Below are positions 55,949 through 61,797 of a stretch of 64,000 nt of DNA, piece by piece; the first letter of the stretch is position 1, and each line of letters begins with the position of its first letter. This DNA comes from JAKACA01 sp963735115. GTDB lineage: Bacteria > Actinomycetota > Acidimicrobiia > Acidimicrobiales > Bog-793. Both the position numbers and the translations under genes were made by a program. The stretch spans positions 620,001 through 684,000 of the forward strand of contig CAVTJR010000003.1 in assembly GCA_963735115.1 (NCBI GenBank). The letters run 5' to 3'. The notes below the pieces were generated by a model that worked only from the letters and a program-made list of their open reading frames with translations, did no database searches and was not told the DNA's origin.

Positions 55949-56564
55949 GCTCGACATGCCCCTTCGAATGGAACTGCGCACGCGATCGGGCGCTCTGCTC
56001 GGTGTCACAGGAGAGTCCTACGACACGCTCGATGCTGCTCTTCCGGACGTGGCTGCTGAAGATTTGCCGCTATTGGCCGGGATCGACCGCTATGGCAACA
56101 CCATGTTCAACCGACTGCAGCTCTCAGAAGTCGCTCGCGAGCTCGAGACGCTGGTTCCTGGAGCACCGCCTCGCAGGCTCAAGATGATCCGGGAGTTCAT
56201 CGATCTCTGTCGGACGGGGTCCGAGGTGTCTGACGCGGAACTCTGGATCATGGGAGACTGACGTGAAGCTCTCGTCCGTGATCCGGTGGATTGCACTTCT
56301 TCTAGCCCTCGTCCCTGCGCTCGTCGGTAGCGGCGCCGCGGAGCCACCGAGGACTCCACGGGTCGCCACGCTGACCTCCGTCGGAATTTCGTCTGCGGCT
56401 ACGACCAACGACGCGAGCACGCTTGCCAGTTACGACCCGATCGCGAAGATCGTGACAAGGCAACAGACCGGGCCTCCGCCGCCCTGGCGCCGCGTCTCGG
56501 CAACACCCATCTATGAGCCGTTCCGCCAGGAACCGACCGATAGCGCTGGCGCTATCGCCGCAGA
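55652..56564 (+). repeat. 913-bp direct repeat, copy 2
   Basis: Second copy of 45,650-46,562 (offset 10,002 bp, one synonymous difference). Homologous recombination between the copies would delete about 10 kb, including the barnase-barstar, primase-recombinase and VapBC modules. Confidence 0.92.
55956..56261 (+). CDS. Probable immunity protein for the Rhs tip, copy 2
   Basis: Same 101-aa protein as 45954-46259, with one synonymous base change. It lies between the orphan tip toxin and the next leader-toxin gene with 7-bp and 1-bp gaps. The perfect amino-acid conservation means either copy would protect against both toxin forms. Confidence 0.72.
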   Translation: MPLRMELRTRSGALLGVTGESYDTLDAALPDVAAEDLPLLAGIDRYGNTMFNRLQLSEVARELETLVPGAPPRRLKMIREFIDLCRTGSEVSDAELWIMGD

Positions 56565-57204
56565 AGACGGAACCGCTGCTGAGTCGGCAGTTGGATCAAC
56601 GGGACGCACGGAAGCTTCCAATCTCACGGAGCAGCTCGCGATGCAGGCGGCGCAAGCTGATCCTGCAGCTGGCCGAGTGTTACCGATCACGATGACAGAT
56701 GCACGGTGGCCGGCTTCGGACGGTTGGGTCAAGATGGCTCAAAACATCAGCGGCGTGGAGATCCACTACGTCTACAACACGGTGACTGGTGCTAGAGCGC
56801 TGGCAGCAAGTCCGCGATGCCAGCGGTCGCAAGGGCAGGCATCACGGCACGTACGAGCTCTGACTTCCCGATGGCCGAATGCTGCGCACACGGGTGTCGC
56901 ACCCGCCCGACCGGACCGCCTACGGCCCTGGCCTCTAGGCCCACATCCTGCGAGACCAGCTACAGGTGAAGGAGTCAGAGTTCTGGGCCTGCGTCACCGA
57001 TGGCACGCCACCCAACCGCGGTCATCCGCCTCAGGACGCCGAGTCCTTACCGGCAGACCTCGTGCATCTCCTCATCAACCGGGTAGGACTCGGCGAGGAG
57101 CACGTCGCTCGGATGAGCAAGGTAGGGGCTGTCGAGCGACTCAACCGCTACTGGGCAACTGGGATTCTGACATGCCTGCCGCCAGCGACGGACCCGCTGG
57201 ATGA
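56263..57204 (+). CDS. Secreted NLTEQLA-type toxin, C-terminally altered
   Basis: The leader (first 100 residues) is identical to the gene at 46261, but after IAAEDGTAA the tip is different: NLTEQLAMQAAQADPAAG, ITMTDARWPASDGWVKMAQ and GVEIHYVYNTVTG. This matches a common polymorphic-toxin tip whose members normally end a few residues later with an acidic/Lys-Phe-rich end (DDFKFK-like). Here the frame instead runs on for about 135 low-complexity residues (Arg/Pro/Ala-rich), so the tip end has been lost or replaced after about 56,790. No immunity gene is seen. It is probably a decayed cassette at the edge of the element. Confidence 0.6.
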   Translation: MKLSSVIRWIALLLALVPALVGSGAAEPPRTPRVATLTSVGISSAATTNDASTLASYDPIAKIVTRQQTGPPPPWRRVSATPIYEPFRQEPTDSAGAIAAEDGTAAESAVGSTGRTEASNLTEQLAMQAAQADPAAGRVLPITMTDARWPASDGWVKMAQNISGVEIHYVYNTVTGARALAASPRCQRSQGQASRHVRALTSRWPNAAHTGVAPARPDRLRPWPLGPHPARPATGEGVRVLGLRHRWHATQPRSSASGRRVLTGRPRASPHQPGRTRRGARRSDEQGRGCRATQPLLGNWDSDMPAASDGPAG

Positions 57205-57490
57205 GCGGCGGATGTCGCACTCGGCACTGGTCGCTGAGATCGGAGGTGCAGGCACATTCGAACGCCTCGGCCACGGGGAAGGGCTTCGAGACGCGGTGGC
57301 GAGCCCGACAGAGGAACCCTCGTCGTGCGAGCACGTCGCGATCATCGGGGTGCATCGCCTGTCGCTTCACATGGCGTGAAGGGACAGCCCTCAGCACAGC
57401 ACGACGATCTCCATTCCGAGCAGGCCGGGTGTGTCCGCCGCTCCTCGCTAGGAAGCCAGTGACCAGCGGGTTTGCTGTGTCGTATTGCTA
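57205..57490. other. Decayed right edge of the element
   Basis: Open frames here (for example 56,966-57,379) show no recognisable family and lack ribosome binding sites. The segment lies between the damaged toxin and attR and probably holds the remnant of a lost immunity gene plus the attP arm. Confidence 0.4.
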
Positions 57491-57509
57491 CAAGTCCCCC
57501 CTCCGACAC
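57491..57509 (+). repeat. Right attachment-site core (attR)
   Basis: Exact 19-bp copy of the tRNA-Leu 3' end (CAAGTCCCCCCTCCGACAC), in the same orientation. No other part of a tRNA is present here, as expected at the far end of an element integrated into the tRNA gene. It sets the element length at about 31.9 kb. Confidence 0.9.
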
Positions 57510-57598
57510 CGCTTCTGAGTACGAAGCTGTCAAAGCGATTGCCAGCGAATTCGGTAACCGAGCTACCGGTCCCAGCGCAGAATAGGGCGCATCGGCAG

Positions 57599-57790
57599 CT
57601 ACGCCGAGAGGCGAAGCGAGAGATTCGGGCGCAGCCGTGATGGCGACGGAGGCCGCTGCGCCATCGAGGTCATCCCGCCCGGCGAGCTGAAACTATTCAA
57701 GTGGCCGTCATCGGAGCCGACGTAGACGAGGCCGTTTGCTACCGCCGGCGAAGAGTCAACTGCTCCCGTCGCTATGATTCCGCAGGCCAC
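57599..57790 (-). pseudogene. Fragment of a PQQ-type beta-propeller gene
   Basis: The minus strand encodes TGAVDSSPAVANGLVYVGSD followed by DGHLNSF, a near-perfect blade of PQQ/pyrrolo-quinoline-type propeller proteins. A weaker blade-like stretch (SGAPIATAATVSGVL) lies just upstream in the same frame. There is no plausible start or full domain. It is a gene remnant in the chromosome immediately beyond attR. Confidence 0.6.
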
Positions 57791-57949
57791 CAAACTCGCC
57801 GGAGGGCAACGAAGGCGCTTCGGCGCTGCAAGGACGCCGCTGACTGTCGCGGCCGTCGCGATGGGAGCCCCACTTTGCACCTCCGGCTGTGACGCGGCCG
57901 GGTTACGCTTCAGGTTTTCTGTGCCGTCGAGTTCTAGCCGAGGCGAGCG

Positions 57950-59803
57950 ATGCTGCAGGGCGCGGTTGTCGGGGTTCAAGGCTCCCTCAAGGGGAAGCGG
58001 TTTACGCTGCTGGGCGGAGAGCCGATGACGTTCGGTCGCAGCGATGAGAACGTCGTGGTCCTCCACGGGGGGAGAGCCTCGCGCCTCCATGCCGAGCTTC
58101 GGCAGGACGATGACGCCTTCGTTCTGGAGGACCGCGGCAGCAGCAACGGAACGTGGGTCAACGGACGTCGCGTCACCGTTCACCGACTACAGTCGGGGGA
58201 CCAGTTCGCGATGGGTGACCACGTCTTCCGCTTCGAAACGCCGGGGGCGGATGGCGCCGCGCTGGAACCCCCCACCATGCTCGCATCGGCGCGGACGTTG
58301 CGCGCGATCGTCACAGGGGGCGGTCCGGTCGGCCTGAGCTTTGCTCTCCTCTTGGAGGATCTGCTGGGTTCGCGCGTTGACATCACGATCTACGACGGTC
58401 GCTGGACCCGGGTCGGTGGCCAGGTCGTTTGGAAGAGTCCCGACCAGGGCAATGTGCGCCGGCAGCAGGTCGTGACCATTCAGAGCCGCCAGTATCTGAG
58501 GCTCCCTCTCGAGGTGCAGGAACGTCTGTTCAGCCCGGGCAACTACTCAGAGATGTGGCCGGCGGGCCCGGACTCGATCGAGGACCTCGGCCCGCGCAAT
58601 ATCCGCATTTCCTACGTCGAGGATCAGTTGCTCGCCCTCGCGAACGAGAAGTCTGAGCACATCCATCTCATCCCCGAGGTCTTCGATCCGGCCGGTACGC
58701 AAGACGACGTCGCCGCGAGGCACGTGCTCGCTGTCTGCGAGGGCAGCCGCTCGCGCACGCTGGAACACTTCGCCGACCGGTTCGGGGTCGGGGACCCATC
58801 GATGTACGCGCTCGACGGCAAGCACGTACAGGACATGGTGCTAGGGCTGCGGGTGAAGTCTGAGCTTCCCGACCCGATGTCGGTGCTGCTGACCGTGGCC
58901 CAGAACCGGTTCCTTCTGAACTCCTTGCGTGGGGACGGCTTCCTCAACATGCGGTTGACGGATCAAGAGACGCAGGAGGCGGTGGGAATCGACCCGCTCC
59001 AGCGGGTCTTCACGCCGTGCATCCAGTCGGAGCCATGCGTTCTGGAGCTGCGGGGCGACCGGGAGTTCTACTGTGCCGGACATCACGCCATCTTCCTGCC
59101 AGCGTTGTTGAAAGGCTCGCCGCTCTGGCAGCGGGTGCAGGAGGGACTGCAGCTCTTCGGGGTTCCGGCGGAGAACCTGACGGCGGTCACGGGCTTCCGA
59201 CTGGACATGGTGCAGCGGGCCCGCTTCACGGCACCCTTGTTTTCCAGGACTGCGACGACTCCCGGCACGTTTGGGTTCCTGCTCGGCGATGCGGCCAATG
59301 CGATTCACTTCTGGCCCGGGCGCGGGCTCAACAGCGGCCTCGCCTCGGCCATCTCGCTGTCTCGGTGTCTAGCGTCCACTTGGAGGGAAGCCGGCCTGCG
59401 AGACGCTGACTTTCTCCGACACGAAGCGGTGATGGCGATGCTGCAATACCGGCACAAGAGCCGGGCGTGGCGGCAGATGGTCACCACCGACGCCACTGGG
59501 AACGTTCGGGCCATCAAGGACCAGATTGCCCTGGGGATCGCTGAGGGTGACCAAGGTACCTACGACAGGGCGGCGGACCTTGATGCAATGATGCAGCGCT
59601 TGCGACAGATTCGGCGCCGGCTGGAATCACGACTCGCCGGCTTGCCGGATGACACGACCCTGCAGAGCCACCTCGAGCGGGTTCCAGGACCAACGTTGCA
59701 CACCCTTCTTGTCAGCGAGCCCTGGGACACGGGCAGCGTCGGGGGAGAGGAGGTCGACGTCGAATGGCTTCTCAAGACGGCAGCAGCGGTCGACCTGGCC
59801 TAG
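57950..59803 (+). CDS. FHA domain fused to FAD-dependent monooxygenase
   Basis: A 617-aa protein. Residues 5-98 form an FHA phosphothreonine-binding domain with the conserved Gly-Arg (FGRS, 28-31), Ser-Arg (ASRLHAEL) and Asn (SSNGTWVNG). From about residue 118 comes a group A flavoprotein hydroxylase fold: ADP-binding IVTGGGPVGLSFALLLEDL and, later, FLLGDAANAIHFWPGRGLNS, the FAD-contacting GD motif. A helical C-terminus follows. FHA plus hydroxylase is an uncommon fusion and suggests recruitment of the enzyme to a Ser/Thr-kinase target. The start ATG 57950 follows AGGCGAGCG. Substrate unknown. Confidence 0.82.
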   Translation: MLQGAVVGVQGSLKGKRFTLLGGEPMTFGRSDENVVVLHGGRASRLHAELRQDDDAFVLEDRGSSNGTWVNGRRVTVHRLQSGDQFAMGDHVFRFETPGADGAALEPPTMLASARTLRAIVTGGGPVGLSFALLLEDLLGSRVDITIYDGRWTRVGGQVVWKSPDQGNVRRQQVVTIQSRQYLRLPLEVQERLFSPGNYSEMWPAGPDSIEDLGPRNIRISYVEDQLLALANEKSEHIHLIPEVFDPAGTQDDVAARHVLAVCEGSRSRTLEHFADRFGVGDPSMYALDGKHVQDMVLGLRVKSELPDPMSVLLTVAQNRFLLNSLRGDGFLNMRLTDQETQEAVGIDPLQRVFTPCIQSEPCVLELRGDREFYCAGHHAIFLPALLKGSPLWQRVQEGLQLFGVPAENLTAVTGFRLDMVQRARFTAPLFSRTATTPGTFGFLLGDAANAIHFWPGRGLNSGLASAISLSRCLASTWREAGLRDADFLRHEAVMAMLQYRHKSRAWRQMVTTDATGNVRAIKDQIALGIAEGDQGTYDRAADLDAMMQRLRQIRRRLESRLAGLPDDTTLQSHLERVPGPTLHTLLVSEPWDTGSVGGEEVDVEWLLKTAAAVDLA

Positions 59804-59870
59804 CACCAGTTCGGCTGCAACGTAGACTCGCTCCGAAGGCGAAGGTCGGACGAGCACAAGGGACGGTGCG

Positions 59871-60278
59871 ATGAAGGCGACCGCGCGGCGCAGAGGGGGC
59901 TTCACCCATCGGATCGCGATCCGCGACCATGAGCTGACCGTTGACGAACCCACCGACCATGGTGGCAGCGACCAGGGTCCAAGCCCACAGGAACTGTTGG
60001 CTGCGAGCATCGCCTCCTGCACCGCGATCACGATGGAGATGTACGCCGACCGCAAGGGCTGGGACATTGGCGAGCTCGAGGTCGAGTGCGAATACGAGAC
60101 GCCGCAACGAGGTTCTCCCGCGACGTTCAAGATGGTGCTGCGGCTTCCGGCGAGCTGCACCCAGGAACAGCTCGATATGGTGCGCATCGTCGCCGCCAAG
60201 TGTCCGGTTCATCGCCTGTTGGAAGGCGAGTCGGTCTTCGAGGAACGGATCGAGCTCGTGACTGCGGAGCGCGCCTAG
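59871..60278 (+). CDS. OsmC/Ohr-family protein
   Basis: A 135-aa OsmC-like protein, a fold that reduces organic or fatty-acid hydroperoxides with two active-site cysteines. Both are present: IASCTAITMEMYADRKG and AAKCPVHRLLEGES. The family opening GPSPQELLAASIASC is intact. It lies 67 bp after the FHA-monooxygenase, possibly in one transcript. Members of the YhfA-like subgroup have unknown substrates, so a peroxidase role is probable, not certain. Confidence 0.88.
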   Translation: MKATARRRGGFTHRIAIRDHELTVDEPTDHGGSDQGPSPQELLAASIASCTAITMEMYADRKGWDIGELEVECEYETPQRGSPATFKMVLRLPASCTQEQLDMVRIVAAKCPVHRLLEGESVFEERIELVTAERA

Positions 60279-60326
60279 CCGCCAACAACCCGGCCGCCAG
60301 GTTGGCCAGAACGCTGCCGGCTCGAC

Positions 60327-60545
60327 GTGGGGCGGGTGGCCGAGGAGGCGGACAAACTTCGTCGGAAGTGGCTCTCGAGTCCTCACACAATCGACAGCGC
60401 CGACCTTGCGATCGCTGCGGCTGCCATCCGCGCCGGCTGCGGCTTGCGCACGCAGGATATCCGGCACTTTTCGATGTTCGAAGTAGTCGAGCCGAGCACG
60501 GGCAGGCTCGCCTCGAGTCTTCGCGAGAAACTATCCGATGCCTGA
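60327..60545 (+). pseudogene. Truncated VapC/PIN-domain remnant
   Basis: The C-terminal third of a PIN-domain toxin: IDSADLAIAAAAIRAGCGL then RTQDIRHFSMFE, matching the last catalytic segments of VapC proteins. The N-terminal part with the first Asp and Glu is missing and no antitoxin gene is adjacent. Nonfunctional. Confidence 0.6.
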
Positions 60546-61063
60546 GACGCTGATCCTCGAAGTCGGCCCTCCGGCACCAGTCCTGAGCTGGGTTTATGTG
60601 ACGTAAAAGACGGTTGGTTCTTCGAACCTCGCATTCCTAGGTTCATCCTCCCTGGTTTCGGCTGGACGAGGCTGAATCTGACCGGAATGCATAGGAAAGA
60701 ATTCCAAGTCAGCGAACAGGTGAGGACCGCTCCGGACACCTGGATTCGAGCTGCACCATCTTTTAGAGCAGTGGCTACTTCGATGGCACGCACGTTCGAA
60801 TGTGCTGAACTGTCACGAGGATCGATCCAATCGGCGGCGACATCACCGAGTCGCCCGCCAACATCCGCCAACCGACTTTCGCCCGCAGACGCCCGCACGG
60901 GTCGCCATGGGATTGCCGGGAGCATCTAGAACCCAGTTGTGCGTCCAGCGCTCTGGAGCGGTGATCCGGCCACCCTCTCAAGGCGGTGTCACTGCTGGCC
61001 GACGAAGGGCGATTGCGGGACAACCGAGGAGGCGAACGACGCGTAGCGCCTATCACCACGCTC
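60546..61063. other. 520-bp stretch without a recognisable gene
   Basis: Contains only short open frames with no family motif. It lies between the VapC remnant and a strong hairpin. I see no RNA gene here. Confidence 0.4.
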
Positions 61064-61101
61064 CGCCGCAACGCCCCGGCTTCGGCCGGGGCGTTGCGGC
61101 G
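61064..61101 (+). terminator. Strong GC hairpin with TTCG loop
   Basis: CGCCGCAACGCCCCGGC and GCCGGGGCGTTGCGGCG form a perfect 17-bp stem around a TTCG tetraloop. There is no T-tract after it on either strand, so it is either a GC-type terminator, as is common in actinobacteria, or a stabilising mRNA structure. Confidence 0.7.
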
Positions 61102-61175
61102 TCCATCATGTGCCATCCAATGGCACAGGGATGGAACGCCTTAGAGGGTGAGGGAGAGACGCCCGATTCGGGGCA

Positions 61176-61228
61176 CCTGTCACCTCTGTTCAGGAAGGAC
61201 CCACACGGACAAACAGGCTGGTGACAGG
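61176..61228 (+). promoter_or_regulatory. Structured leader upstream of small membrane protein
   Basis: CCTGTCACC (61176-61184) pairs perfectly with GGTGACAGG (61220-61228), and inside it CTGTT (61186-61190) pairs with AACAG (61212-61216). The outer stem ends just before the GGGGGAGG ribosome binding site of the next gene, so folding could control translation. It matches no riboswitch class that I recognise. Confidence 0.45.
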
Positions 61229-61246
61229 CAAGAGAAGGGGGAGGAC

Positions 61247-61546
61247 ATGGCTGTTTTGTACTGGAGCATTCCGCTGTTCGTCTTGGCGGTCGCGATCGGG
61301 ACGGTGCCCGTCCTCTATGGGACGCTGAAACAAGAGCGGTGGGAAGAGGCGGAGTATGCGACTTACGCCCAGCGAGAGGCGGCGGCTTTGGTTGAGACGG
61401 TACCCGTGCCGGTCGTCGCCGAAGCCTCCGCCGCCAGACGTCTACAACTCGCGCACGACGAAGCGACAGTGCTGCTGGCTCGCCTCGAGGAACTCCGAGA
61501 GATCGTCGCGGCTCATGAAGCCACGGAGCTGGTAGTGGCCCACTGA
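61247..61546 (+). CDS. Small single-pass membrane protein
   Basis: A 99-aa protein with one N-terminal membrane helix (YWSIPLFVLAVAIGTVPVLY). A cytoplasmic or periplasmic tail of about 70 residues follows, with a heptad-like helix (RRLQLAHDEATVLLARLEEL). ATG 61247 has an excellent Shine-Dalgarno sequence (GGGGGAGG, 5 bp spacing). The family is unknown. It may be an assembly or scaffold peptide. Confidence 0.7.
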   Translation: MAVLYWSIPLFVLAVAIGTVPVLYGTLKQERWEEAEYATYAQREAAALVETVPVPVVAEASAARRLQLAHDEATVLLARLEELREIVAAHEATELVVAH

Positions 61547-61797
61547 CCTCAGCTGTGGCCAATGACCAAGCGCCCACTCGCCCTGTCCGGCTGCCCCCGG
61601 CGGGCGACGGGCGCGCGGTCGAAGGATGATGGCGCTAGAGCCTCTCATTGGCCGCGGCGCTGGCGTACTCGTGCGCAACAAAGTGACAAGCATTCCGAAT
61701 GGAGTCAGCTTGGGGGGAGCCGGATCGCGGGTGCTTAGCTGCCGTACCCGTATCACCATCGACATGACACCGGAATCATCAGGCTAGAGGGGACTTT
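61547..61797. other. Intergenic region before the sedolisin gene
   Basis: No gene seen. AGAGGGGA lies 7 bp before the sedolisin start codon; the upstream sequence must hold its promoter but no clear -35/-10 pair stands out. Confidence 0.4.
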
